Below are positions 33,247 to 41,371 of a stretch of 64,000 nt of DNA, piece by piece. Position 1 is the first letter of the stretch, and the number at the start of each line of letters is the position of its first letter. The notes under the pieces were generated by a model, which did no database searches, was not told the origin of the DNA, and saw nothing but the letters and a program-made list of their open reading frames with translations. The DNA is taken from the NCBI GenBank assembly GCA_963766345.1, contig CAVXZL010000008.1, positions 124,001 through 188,000 on the forward strand. Direction: 5' to 3'. A program made the translations under genes and the position numbers. Origin of the DNA: DASVFB01 sp963766345 (GTDB lineage Bacteria > Actinomycetota > Thermoleophilia > Gaiellales > Gaiellaceae).

Positions 33247-33907
33247 CGTCGTCGGGGCCGAGCCGGTCGGGCCGTACACGCTCCTCCGGCTCGAGCGCGG
33301 GCCGATCGAGCCCGGGATCCCAGGTCAGTTCTTCATGCTCGAGGCGCCCGGCCGGCTCCTGCCTCGGCCGATGTCGCTCTGCCTCGCGCCGGAGGGCGAG
33401 CTGGGCTTCCTCATCGACCCGATCGGGCCGGGCACGCGTGCGCTCTGCGGCGCGAGACCCGGCGACCGGATCGCGGTGCTCGGTCCGCTCGGCTCTGGTT
33501 TTCGGCGTGTTCCAAAACCTCTCCTCGTCGGAGGCGGAATCGGCGTCGCGCCGTTTCCGTATCTCTCGGACTGGCTCGGAGGCCCGCCGGCCGTGCTCGG
33601 CTTCCGGAGCGCATGGCACGCCGAAGCTGCTGCGCTCGTCCCGAATGCAGAGGTCGTGCTCGAGCCGACATACGTCACCGAGGCGATGCCGTCGGGCCAC
33701 GACGTCCTCGCCTGCGGGCCGGAGCCGATGCTCGAGGCCGTGCGCCGGCTCGAGCCCGACGCGCAGCTCGCGTGGGAGGCGCCGATGGCCTGCGGCTTCG
33801 GCGCGTGCTACGGCTGCGTCGTCGAGATCGACGGCAGGCTGAAGCGCCTTTGCATCGAGGGCCCTGTGCTCCGGTCGCGCGCGTCGCAGCCGGCCCTGAA
33901 CCGCTGA
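33227..33907 (+). CDS. pyrK: Dihydroorotate dehydrogenase electron-transfer subunit
   Basis: 226 residues from CTG at 33227, overlapping the carB stop by 20 bases; no other start lies near the expected N-terminus (LKRARLNVVGAEPVGPYTLL). The FAD-binding RPMSLC is near 45, the NAD-binding LLVGGGIGVAPF near 98, and the 2Fe-2S cysteines lie in MACGFGACYGCVVEIDG plus LCIEGPVL near 187-212. PyrK passes electrons from class 1B PyrD to NAD+. Its partner pyrD is 3.3 kb downstream, beyond inserted genes. Confidence 0.94.
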   Translation: MKRARLNVVGAEPVGPYTLLRLERGPIEPGIPGQFFMLEAPGRLLPRPMSLCLAPEGELGFLIDPIGPGTRALCGARPGDRIAVLGPLGSGFRRVPKPLLVGGGIGVAPFPYLSDWLGGPPAVLGFRSAWHAEAAALVPNAEVVLEPTYVTEAMPSGHDVLACGPEPMLEAVRRLEPDAQLAWEAPMACGFGACYGCVVEIDGRLKRLCIEGPVLRSRASQPALNR

Positions 33908-34000
33908 ATCGAAGCGCTGATCGCGGCCGCCGTTGCCGGAGTTCGCACGGGCACAAACGAAGTCCCGCGCGTCCGGCAGCACTGATATGTTCGGCGACCG

Positions 34001-34351
34001 GTGCCAAGACTCTTTGCAATGCTGCTTTGCATCGTCTTCGTCGCGGCCGCGCCGAGCGCGTCGGCGCTCGAGGAGACGATCTCTCCCGGCATCGACATCG
34101 GCATCGGGCAGGTCAAGCTCGGGATGACGACGGCGCAGGTGAAGAAACGCCTGGGCGCCGACTATCTGCAGTCGCTCTTTTCGCTCACGATGGTCTTCGG
34201 CGGCGTCCCGAAGCGGATCGTCGACTACACCGTGGTCGAGGTGCGGGTTCGCAGCCCGTTCGAGCCGCTGGACGAATTCGGTGCCAAACGGCAATATCGC
34301 TGCTCTGACGACTGGCGGACGACAGACAGCCCGGAGAAGGTCGCTGCATAG
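34001..34351 (+). CDS. Small secreted protein with VKLGMTxAQV motif (paralogue 1, shortened)
   Basis: 116 residues from GTG at 34001, with a signal peptide (LFAMLLCIVFVAAAPSASA). The mature part starts ETISPGIDIGIGQVKLGMTT, resembling BamE/SmpA-like or other periplasmic domains built on a 'GxxLGMTxxxV' strand-helix. The C-terminus (FGAKRQYRCSDDWRTTDSPE) matches the end of the next gene, but the 90-residue middle of that paralogue is missing here. Function unknown. The two overlap by 71 bases. Confidence 0.7.
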   Translation: MPRLFAMLLCIVFVAAAPSASALEETISPGIDIGIGQVKLGMTTAQVKKRLGADYLQSLFSLTMVFGGVPKRIVDYTVVEVRVRSPFEPLDEFGAKRQYRCSDDWRTTDSPEKVAA

Positions 34352-34934
34352 GACGCTCTCGCTCCTGCTGGTCCTCGCCGCGGTGGCCGCGGGCACCGCG
34401 TCGGCGGCCGAGCTGACGATCTACCCGGGCGTCGGCGTCGGCAAGGTCAAGCTCGGCATGACGCGCGCGCAGGTGCTCCGCGTGCTCGGCAAGGATTACA
34501 TCGTCAACGGCCGGAAGGGCAGCGCGACCGAGCTCGCGTGGGACTACGGCAGCTGGACGGTGACGCTCGTGCAGAACCGCGTCGTCGAGGTCGCGGTCAC
34601 GCTCCGCAGCCAGAAGACGCCTGCCGGGATCGGGCCCGGCTCGACGTGGCGGCGGCTGCGGACGGCCTACCCGGGCGGCGCCTGCACGGCCCTTCCGATT
34701 CCCGCCTCGACCATCTACTTCCGGAACGAGTACCTCGTCGCGCATAGGGGAGGGACGCAGACGATCTACTTCGGCTCCGCGAACAACGCCTTCTACGAGG
34801 GAAAGCAGAACGACAGGGACTGGCGCGTCACCGAGGTGCACGTGCGCAGGCCGTACGCCCGGCTTCCGGAGTTCGCCCCGGGCTGGCCGAACCACTGCCG
34901 GAACGACTGGAGGACCGCAGACAGCCCGTCGTAG
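34281..34934 (+). CDS. Secreted protein with VKLGMTxAQV motif (paralogue 2, full length)
   Basis: 217 residues from GTG at 34281; a CTG at 34344 would give a cleaner signal peptide (LHRTLSLLLVLAAVAAGTAS) and fits the CTG use seen elsewhere. The mature part reads ELTIYPGVGVGKVKLGMTRA, then WDYGSWTVTLVQNRVVEVAV, and has a Cys pair (GGACTAL and PNHCRNDW). It is a tandem paralogue of the gene before it. Probably an envelope protein; no specific role can be assigned. Confidence 0.75.
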   Translation: MPNGNIAALTTGGRQTARRRSLHRTLSLLLVLAAVAAGTASAAELTIYPGVGVGKVKLGMTRAQVLRVLGKDYIVNGRKGSATELAWDYGSWTVTLVQNRVVEVAVTLRSQKTPAGIGPGSTWRRLRTAYPGGACTALPIPASTIYFRNEYLVAHRGGTQTIYFGSANNAFYEGKQNDRDWRVTEVHVRRPYARLPEFAPGWPNHCRNDWRTADSPS

Positions 34935-34953
34935 AGGCTCTGCGGCTTCGGAG

Positions 34954-36045
34954 ATGACGAGCGTCGACGTCCGGATCGACCTGCGTGCGGCCGAGGCCGC
35001 CGCCGTCGAGTCCGTGCCGCGGGTCGAGCCGCCCGGCCAGTGGGCGCTCTTCTGGCGTCGGTTCAAGCGCGACCGCTTCGCGCTCGGCAGCCTCGTCGTC
35101 TTCGTCCTGCTCGTGTTCCTCTGCTTCGTCGGCTACGCGGTCTTCACGCACCTCCTCGGGCACGGAGCCGACGACCAGTTCCCCTTCGCGAACGGCGAGG
35201 CGTTGAGGCCGGCGGGGCCCTGGACGCACGTCGCGAACGGGCGAAGCACCGCCGAGGCGCTCGCCGCGAAGGACAAGACGATCTTCGTTCTCGGCGCCGA
35301 CGGGACGCTCGGCCGGGACGAGTTCCTGCGGCTGCTCAGGGGTGGCCAGACGTCGCTCGAGATCGGTCTCGGCTCGACGTTCCTCGCGCTGCTGATCGGC
35401 ATCCCGCTCGGCGCCCTCGCCGGGCTCGTCGGCGGCATGACGGACGCGACCGTGTCGCGCCTGACCGAGTTCTTCATGGGCTTCCCGATCCTGCTGCTGC
35501 TCGCGGCGCTCGGCTACTCGGTGCGAAGCCGGATGGAGGGCGTGACGCTTCACCACCTCTTCGCGCCCGGCGTGCTCTCGCTCGTGCTCCTGATCGGGCT
35601 CTTCAGCTGGTTCTACCCGGCCCGGATCGTGCGCGCGGTCGTTCTCCAGCTCCGAAGGCAGGACTTCATCGACGCGGCGCGCATGGTCGGCGCGTCGACG
35701 CCGCGGATCGTCCGCTCGCATCTCCTCCCGCATCTCGTCGGCCCGATCGCCGTCTACTTCGCGATCATCTGCGCCGCGAACATCGTCCTCGAGTCCGCGA
35801 TCTCGTTCCTCAACATCGGCGTGCCTCTGCCGGACGCGAGCTGGGGGAACATGCTCGCGACGAACTGGGGCCATTTCTTCATCGTCGACCAGCCGGGGCT
35901 CTCGTCGGGGATCTACACGTCCGTCTGGACGACCGTCTTCCCGGCTGCGGCGATCGCGCTGACCGTCCTCTGCCTCGCTCTGATCGGCGAAGGCGTGCGC
36001 GAGGCGTTCGACCCCGGCTCGCGCTCGAAGGCGGTGCGGCTGTGA
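34954..36045 (+). CDS. ABC transporter permease, DppC/OppC type
   Basis: 363 residues from ATG at 34954, with six predicted membrane helices. The first (LGSLVVFVLLVFLCFVGYAV) is followed by a roughly 90-residue exported segment rich in charged residues. The EAA loop reads DAARMVGASTPRIVRSHLLP near 240, the contact with the ATPase. The C-terminus LIGEGVREAFDPGSR is typical of DppC/OppC permeases for peptides or nickel. No ATPase or binding protein is encoded nearby. Its stop overlaps the next permease start (GTGA). Confidence 0.92.
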   Translation: MTSVDVRIDLRAAEAAAVESVPRVEPPGQWALFWRRFKRDRFALGSLVVFVLLVFLCFVGYAVFTHLLGHGADDQFPFANGEALRPAGPWTHVANGRSTAEALAAKDKTIFVLGADGTLGRDEFLRLLRGGQTSLEIGLGSTFLALLIGIPLGALAGLVGGMTDATVSRLTEFFMGFPILLLLAALGYSVRSRMEGVTLHHLFAPGVLSLVLLIGLFSWFYPARIVRAVVLQLRRQDFIDAARMVGASTPRIVRSHLLPHLVGPIAVYFAIICAANIVLESAISFLNIGVPLPDASWGNMLATNWGHFFIVDQPGLSSGIYTSVWTTVFPAAAIALTVLCLALIGEGVREAFDPGSRSKAVRL

Positions 36046-37130
36046 GCTACATCATCAGGCGCGTCTTCTCGGGGCTCGTGATCCTGTTCGCCCTCACCTG
36101 GATCACGTTCGCGCTCTTCTGGCTCCTGCCGGCCGAGCCGTGGCGCGCGCTCGTGGGCGATGTGAACCCGACGAAGGCGCAGATCGCCGAGGCGAACCAC
36201 AAGCTCGGCGTCGACCGCCCCGTGGTCGTCCAGTACGGGAAGTTCGTCTGGGGAATCGTCCGCCACGGGAGCTTCGGCCGCGACTACTACCAGAACGAGC
36301 CCGTGACGACGTTCCTGAAGCAGGCGCTCCCCGTGACGTGGTCGGTCGTCTTCGGCGGGGTGATCCTGCTCTTCGTGCTCGCCCTGCCGCTGGCGACGAT
36401 CTCGGCCTTACGAGCGAACACCGCGATCGACCGGATCATCCTCACGGTCACGATCGCGGGGGTCGCCCTGCACCCGTTCATCATCGGGATCGGGCTGCGC
36501 GGCCTCTTCGCGAACCGGCTCCACTGGCTGCCCGCCTACTACTACTGCCCGCTCCGCGGCTCGAGGGAGCTGACCGACCTCACGCCGGGGAGCATCGACT
36601 ACACGACGCACACCTGCGGCGGGATCGGAGGGTGGAGCTCGCACCTCGCGATCCCGTGGATCACGTTCGCCGTCATCTTCCTGCCGCTCTACGTGCGGAT
36701 GCTGCGCGGCGCGCTCATCGAGGTGCTCGAGGCGCCGTACGTCCTCACGGCGCACGCGAAGGGCGCCGGGGGCTTCAGGGTGCTTCGCGTGCACGTCTTT
36801 CGCAACGCAATGCTCCAGCCGCTGACGATGATCGGCATGGAGATCGGCCTCGCGCTCACCGTCGCGATCTACATCGAGACGATGTTCAGCCTGCACGGCG
36901 CGGGGACGCTGGCGATCGGCTCGCTCGGCTTCGCCTCCGGTACCGCCACCGGCGGGTTCGACGTCTCGGGCGGATCGGCCGGCGGCGCGTTCAACCTGCC
37001 GGTGCTCGCAGGCGTGATGTTCATGATCGCGCTGACGGTGATCGTGCTGAACCTCATCGTCGACGTCACGTACGCGATGCTCGACCCGCGGATCCGTCTG
37101 AGCGGGCGCTCGGTCGAGGCGACCGGTTGA
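36042..37130 (+). CDS. ABC transporter permease, DppB/OppB type
   Basis: 362 residues from GTG at 36042. The N-terminus YIIRRVFSGLVILFALTWITF is diagnostic for DppB/OppB, as is LGVDRPVVVQYGKFVWGIVR with the following FGRDYY. The EAA loop is YVLTAHAKGAGGFRVLRVHV near 235. It has two extra exported loops, including PLRGSRELTDLTPGSIDYTT. It pairs with the upstream permease as a heterodimer. The order C then B, the missing ATPases and the position between pyrK and pyrD suggest a moved fragment of a transporter operon. Confidence 0.92.
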   Translation: MSYIIRRVFSGLVILFALTWITFALFWLLPAEPWRALVGDVNPTKAQIAEANHKLGVDRPVVVQYGKFVWGIVRHGSFGRDYYQNEPVTTFLKQALPVTWSVVFGGVILLFVLALPLATISALRANTAIDRIILTVTIAGVALHPFIIGIGLRGLFANRLHWLPAYYYCPLRGSRELTDLTPGSIDYTTHTCGGIGGWSSHLAIPWITFAVIFLPLYVRMLRGALIEVLEAPYVLTAHAKGAGGFRVLRVHVFRNAMLQPLTMIGMEIGLALTVAIYIETMFSLHGAGTLAIGSLGFASGTATGGFDVSGGSAGGAFNLPVLAGVMFMIALTVIVLNLIVDVTYAMLDPRIRLSGRSVEATG

Positions 37131-37178
37131 TGCGCGCGCACGTTCGCACGTCCTCCTGATCCGTTACCGTCGAACGCG

Positions 37179-38039
37179 ATGCGGATCCTCAACGCGAGCG
37201 GCTGTCTCGACGCGCTGACCGCGCCCGACGTTGCGCGCTCGCTCGACGCGTTCGTGTCGAAGACGGTGACGCCGCTGCCGCGCGAGGGGAACGCGCCGGT
37301 GCGCATCGCGGAGACCGACGTCGGCATGCTGAACTCGATCGGGCTCGCCAACCCGGGACGCGATGCGTTCGTCGCCGAGACGCTGCCGCGGCTGCGCGAG
37401 CTGGGCGTTCCGGTGTGGATTTCCGTCGGCGGTTTCGCCGCGCACGAGTACGCAGAGACGTGTGCAGGTCTCGACGACGTGACGATCGAGCTGAACCTTT
37501 CCTGTCCCAACGTCGAGGAGGCGGCGGACACCGCAGCGGCGATCGTCGCAGCCTGCCGGGCAGTCACGAGCCTTCCGCTCTACGCGAAGCTTTCCCCTGC
37601 AAACTGGGATATTTCCGAGGTCGCGCGTGCGGTGCAGGCCGCCGGCGCCGACGGCCTCTCGCTCGTCAACACCATGCGCGGGACTGCACTCGACGAGGCG
37701 ACGCTCGAGCCACGTCTCGGCACCTGGTCCGGGGGCCTCTCCGGTCCGGCGCTGAAGCCGGTTGCGCTCGCCGCGGTGTACGCATGCTGGCGCGCGACGC
37801 GCCTGCCGATCGTCGGCATGGGCGGTGTCATGACGGGACGCGACGCGCTCGAGTTGATCGCCGTCGGCGCACAGGACGTCGCGCTCGGGACCGTGCTCTT
37901 CCGCGATCCCGAAGCACCACAACGGGTGCGCGCGGAGCTCGCCGCGGAGATCGCTGCACTCGGCGTCGCCGACGTTCACGACATGCGTGGCGTCGCACAC
38001 GAGGGTGGAGTTGCATCGCTTTTGTCATTGATCTCGTAG
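37179..38039 (+). CDS. pyrD: Dihydroorotate dehydrogenase, class 1B catalytic subunit
   Basis: 286 residues from ATG at 37179. ELNLSCPNVEEA near 103 contains the catalytic Cys of class 1 enzymes. SKTVTPLPREGNAP is near 28, YAKLSPANWDISEVARA near 137, LVNTMRG near 165 and GMGGVMTGRDALELIAVGA near 212 for FMN phosphate binding. It oxidises dihydroorotate to orotate and hands electrons to PyrK. Normally pyrK and pyrD are adjacent; here they are split by four unrelated genes. Confidence 0.93.
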   Translation: MRILNASGCLDALTAPDVARSLDAFVSKTVTPLPREGNAPVRIAETDVGMLNSIGLANPGRDAFVAETLPRLRELGVPVWISVGGFAAHEYAETCAGLDDVTIELNLSCPNVEEAADTAAAIVAACRAVTSLPLYAKLSPANWDISEVARAVQAAGADGLSLVNTMRGTALDEATLEPRLGTWSGGLSGPALKPVALAAVYACWRATRLPIVGMGGVMTGRDALELIAVGAQDVALGTVLFRDPEAPQRVRAELAAEIAALGVADVHDMRGVAHEGGVASLLSLIS

Positions 38040-38082
38040 CGGGATTGACCCGCGCTCGCAGGTTGTTAGACTCGCTCGCTCT

Positions 38083-38418
38083 ATGGTGTCGTCGACGAAG
38101 GCCCAGGCCCAAGCTCCGGCGCGCTCACGCGATCAGAGGATGGAGGCACTCAAGAGGGCCAACGACATCCGCGTCAGGCGCGCACAGCTGAAGAAGGACC
38201 TCAAGGAAGGTCGCGTCAAGATCGAGGCGATCCTCAACGCGCCGCCCGAGTACGTGTCGACGGCGAAGGTGTTCGACATCCTGATGGCGGTGCCGAAGTT
38301 CGGTCGAGTGAAGGCGGCGCGGTTTCTCAACCAGTGCCGCATCAGCCAGTCGAAGACGGTCGGCGGCCTCTCCGAGCGGCAACGGGCCGAGCTCGTTGGC
38401 CTCTTCGCGCGCAATTAG
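38083..38418 (+). CDS. mihF: Actinobacterial integration host factor (mIHF/sIHF)
   Basis: 111 residues from ATG at 38083. A basic N-terminal helix (ARSRDQRMEALKRANDIRVR, KKDLKEGRVK) precedes the H2TH-like DNA-binding part KVFDILMAVPKFGRVKAARF and then SKTVGGLSERQRAELVGLF. This is the actinobacterial nucleoid protein, unrelated in sequence to E. coli IHF. Its place immediately before gmk and rpoZ is conserved in Actinobacteria. Confidence 0.95.
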   Translation: MVSSTKAQAQAPARSRDQRMEALKRANDIRVRRAQLKKDLKEGRVKIEAILNAPPEYVSTAKVFDILMAVPKFGRVKAARFLNQCRISQSKTVGGLSERQRAELVGLFARN

Positions 38419-38998
38419 TCCGCAGCCTCCCGTCTTCGTCGTGACCGGTCCGTCGGGGGCCGGGAAGGGGACGCTCATCTCGCTGCTCCTGCCGCGCTTC
38501 CCCGTGCTCGGCGCCGCGGTCTCCGCGACGACACGGCCGCAACGCGCCGCCGAGCGCGACGGCGTCGAGTACTGGTTTCTCAGCGACGACGAGTTCGCCC
38601 GGCGGGTCGACGCGGGCGGCTTCCTCGAGTGGGTCTGGTACGTCGGCAACCGCTACGGCACGCTCTACTCGGAGATCGACCGGATCCGGCAGGAGGGACG
38701 GGCGCCGCTGCTCGAGCTGGAGACCGAAGGCGCCCTGACGGTCAAGGAAACCGTGCCCGGAGCGGTCACGATCTTCGTGACGGCCCCGGTCGAGGAGCTG
38801 GAGCGCCGGCTTCGGGAGCGGGCGACGGAGTCGAGCGGCGTCATCGAGGAGCGGATCGACCTCGCGAGGCGGCAGCTGGAGGAGGCCGAAGAGTTCGACC
38901 ACGTGGTCGAGAACGACGACCGCGAGCGGGCCGCCGACCGGCTGGCGGCGATCGTCGAGCGAGAGTTGGACGGCGCCGCTACCATGACCCGCGGATGA
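38396..38998 (+). CDS. gmk: Guanylate kinase
   Basis: 200 residues from TTG at 38396, inside the end of mihF. The P-loop is VVTGPSGAGKGTLISLLL near 16, the GMP-binding element SATTRPQRAAERDGVEYWFL near 44, and EWVWYVGNRYGTL near 78. It phosphorylates GMP to GDP. The TTG start is favoured because the conserved P-loop follows 17 residues later and no other start lies between. Stop overlaps the rpoZ ATG. Confidence 0.95.
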   Translation: MASSRAISPQPPVFVVTGPSGAGKGTLISLLLPRFPVLGAAVSATTRPQRAAERDGVEYWFLSDDEFARRVDAGGFLEWVWYVGNRYGTLYSEIDRIRQEGRAPLLELETEGALTVKETVPGAVTIFVTAPVEELERRLRERATESSGVIEERIDLARRQLEEAEEFDHVVENDDRERAADRLAAIVERELDGAATMTRG

Positions 38999-39228
38999 TC
39001 CATCCCCGCATAGACGAGCTGACCGAGCACGTGGACACGCGTTACGCGCTCGTGATCATCGCCGCCAAGCGCGCGCGGCAGATCAACAACTACCACCACC
39101 AGCTCGGCGAGGGCACCTTCGACGACTTTCCGCCGCCTCTCGTGGAATCTCGGTCGAAGAACTACTTGACGATGGCCCTCGAAGAGATCGCCGAGGGCAA
39201 GCTCAAGTACTCGTACCAGAAGCGCTAG
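38995..39228 (+). CDS. rpoZ: DNA-directed RNA polymerase omega subunit
   Basis: 77 residues from ATG at 38995. It has RYALVIIAAKRARQINNYHH, the omega signature helix, and KNYLTMALEEIAEGKLKY at the C-terminus as in actinobacterial RpoZ. Omega helps RNA polymerase assembly. Overlaps gmk by 4 bases. Confidence 0.95.
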   Translation: MIHPRIDELTEHVDTRYALVIIAAKRARQINNYHHQLGEGTFDDFPPPLVESRSKNYLTMALEEIAEGKLKYSYQKR

Positions 39229-39245
39229 GGCAGAATGACGGGCGT

Positions 39246-40400
39246 ATGGCCCGTGTTCTCCTAGGCGTCACCGGAGGCATCGCCGCCTACAAGGCCTGCG
39301 AGCTGACGCGGCTGCTCGTCAAGGCGGGGCACGACGTCGTGCCGGTCGTCACCCGCGGCGCGGAGGAGTTCGTCACGGCGAAGACGTTCAATGCGCTCGC
39401 GCGGCGGCCCGCGGGCGAGGATCTGTATCCACACCTCGCGCACGCGGATTTGCTCGTCGTCGCGCCGTGTACAGCGAACACGCTCGCGAAGCTCGCGCAG
39501 GGGATCGCGGACAACGTGCTCACCGAGGCGGCGCTCGCGCACCGCGGGCCCGTGCTCGTCGCGCCGGCGATGAACCACCGCATGTGGTCGCACGCCGCGA
39601 CGCAGGCGAACGTCCGGACGCTCGCCGACCGAGGAGTCGAGCTGATCGGTCCCGAGGAGGGTGAGCTGGCCGAGGGCGAGTCGGGCACCGGGCGCATGTC
39701 CGAGCCGGTGGACATCTTCAGGCGCGTCACGCAGCTGCTCGCGCCGCCGGACCTCGCGGGGCGAACGGTCCTCGTCTCGGCCGGGGGCACGCGCGAGCCG
39801 CTCGACGCCGTCCGTTTCGTCGGCAACCGCTCCTCCGGCCGGATGGGCGTCGCGCTCGCCGAGGAAGCCCGCCGCCGCGGTGCCCGCGTCACGCTCCTCG
39901 CGGCGAACCTCGCGGTCGAGCCGCCGCACGGAGTTGAACTCGTCGAGACCCCGACCGCTGCGGCGCTCCTGCACGAGGCGCTGGCCCGTGCGGACGTCGA
40001 TCTCGTCCTCATGTCCGCCGCGGTGGCCGACTACCGGCCCTCCGAGCCCTCGGAGACGAAGCGCGCGAAGGGCCCAGAGCCGTGGACGGTCCGGCTCGAG
40101 CCGACCGAGGACGTCGTCAAGACGCTGGCCGCCCGGCGGGAGAACGGCCAGGTGATCGTCGCCTTCGGCGCCGAGCGCGGCGAGAGCGGCCTCGAGCGGA
40201 AGCGCGCGATGCTCACGGACAAGAACGTCGATCTCGTCGTCTACAACGATGTGTCCAGATCCGACATCGGCTTCGACGCGAAGGACAACGAAGTGGTCCT
40301 GATCACACGCAAGGGGGAGAAGCGCATCGCCAGGGCGCCGAAGTCGCGGATCGCGGCCGCGGTGCTCGACGAGGCGGTCGCGCTGCTCAATGTCGACTGA
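39246..40400 (+). CDS. coaBC: Bifunctional phosphopantothenoylcysteine decarboxylase / phosphopantothenate-cysteine ligase
   Basis: 384 residues from ATG at 39246. The CoaC flavoprotein half has LLGVTGGIAAYKACELTRLL, the catalytic His region, and PAMNHRMW near 107. The CoaB half starts at about 173 with LVSAGGTREPLDAVRFVGNR, SSGRMG, then the AAVADYRP motif near 258 and the DKNVDLVVYNDVSRSDIGF segment near 325. It makes 4'-phosphopantetheine for coenzyme A. The order rpoZ-coaBC is typical for Actinobacteria. Confidence 0.96.
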   Translation: MARVLLGVTGGIAAYKACELTRLLVKAGHDVVPVVTRGAEEFVTAKTFNALARRPAGEDLYPHLAHADLLVVAPCTANTLAKLAQGIADNVLTEAALAHRGPVLVAPAMNHRMWSHAATQANVRTLADRGVELIGPEEGELAEGESGTGRMSEPVDIFRRVTQLLAPPDLAGRTVLVSAGGTREPLDAVRFVGNRSSGRMGVALAEEARRRGARVTLLAANLAVEPPHGVELVETPTAAALLHEALARADVDLVLMSAAVADYRPSEPSETKRAKGPEPWTVRLEPTEDVVKTLAARRENGQVIVAFGAERGESGLERKRAMLTDKNVDLVVYNDVSRSDIGFDAKDNEVVLITRKGEKRIARAPKSRIAAAVLDEAVALLNVD

Positions 40401-40421
40401 ACTGCTCGATGTCGACTGAAC
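40390..40421 (+). repeat. 13-base direct repeat at the coaBC / MoxR junction
   Basis: ATGTCGACTGAAC occurs at 40390-40402 and again at 40409-40421. The first copy contains the coaBC stop (TGA 40398-40400) and the second supplies the MoxR start ATG. A 19-base tandem duplication of the junction is the simplest explanation. Confidence 0.75.
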
Positions 40422-41371
40422 CCCGGCCCGTCGACGCGGCGAGCTCCGCGCGCACGGTCGACCGCGTCGTCGAGAACGTCGCGCGCGTCGTCCACGCCGA
40501 CGTCGAGACGCTGCAGCTCGTCGCCCTCTGCCTCGTCAGCGAGGGCCACCTGATCATCGAGGACTTCCCGGGCGTCGGGAAGACGATGCTCGCGAAGGCG
40601 CTCGCCCGCTCGGTCGACTGCACGTTCTCGCGGATCCAGTTCACGCCCGACCTGCTGCCGACGGACATCACCGGCGTCAACGTCTTCGACCAGCGGACGA
40701 ACGAGTTCGACTTCCGGCACGGCCCGGTCTTCGCGAACCTCCTGCTCGTCGACGAGGTGAACCGCGCGTCGCCGAAGACGCAGTCGGCGCTCCTCGAGTG
40801 CATGCAGGAGGCGCAGGTCACCGTCGACGGCGTCAGCTACGCGCTGCCGCGGCCCTTCATGGTCACGGCGACGCAGAACCCGATCGAGTACGAGGGGACG
40901 TATCCGCTGCCCGAGGCGCAGCTCGACCGGTTCACGATGCGGCTCTCGCTCGGCTACCCGCCGCTCGCGGAAGAGGCGCGGATGCTCGCGCAGCAGACGA
41001 CCGACCCGCCGCAGGACGCCCTCGAGCCGGTCTGCACCGCCGCGGACGTGCTCGCCGTGTCCGAGGACGCGAAGGCCGTCTACGTGGAGGAGAGCGTCAA
41101 CCGCTACATCGTCGCCGTGCTCCGGCACACGCGCGGCGACCAGCGGCTCTACCTCGGTGCGAGCCCGCGCGCCGGGATCGCCCTCCTCCGCGTCGCGAAG
41201 GCGCGGGCGCTCGTCGCCGGCCGCTCGTTCGTCTCGCCCGACGACGTGAAGGCGATCGCCGAGCCCGTGCTCGCGCACCGGCTCATCGTCTCGCCCGAGG
41301 CGCGCTCCGCCGGCCTGTCCGCGGAGGCGCTCGTTCGCGAGGCGATCGAGAAGACGCCAGTCCCTGTATGA
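40409..41371 (+). CDS. MoxR family AAA+ ATPase
   Basis: 320 residues from ATG at 40409. Walker A is EDFPGVGKTMLAKALA near 50, FTPDLLPTDITG is the pore-loop region, Walker B is LLLVDEVNRASPKTQSALLE near 111, the sensor is VTATQNPIEYEGTYPLPEAQ near 152, and LGASPRAGIALLRVAKARAL near 250 is sensor 2. MoxR ATPases act as chaperones for the metal-binding or envelope proteins encoded beside them, here a DUF58 protein and a transglutaminase in a tight operon. Confidence 0.95.
   Translation: MSTEPRPVDAASSARTVDRVVENVARVVHADVETLQLVALCLVSEGHLIIEDFPGVGKTMLAKALARSVDCTFSRIQFTPDLLPTDITGVNVFDQRTNEFDFRHGPVFANLLLVDEVNRASPKTQSALLECMQEAQVTVDGVSYALPRPFMVTATQNPIEYEGTYPLPEAQLDRFTMRLSLGYPPLAEEARMLAQQTTDPPQDALEPVCTAADVLAVSEDAKAVYVEESVNRYIVAVLRHTRGDQRLYLGASPRAGIALLRVAKARALVAGRSFVSPDDVKAIAEPVLAHRLIVSPEARSAGLSAEALVREAIEKTPVPV

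Noticed and set aside
30190..33279. 1029-codon open frame on the minus strand across carB
   Set aside because: It is the antisense of carB; its translation is arginine/valine/aspartate-rich without domain motifs, as expected for shadows of high-GC genes.
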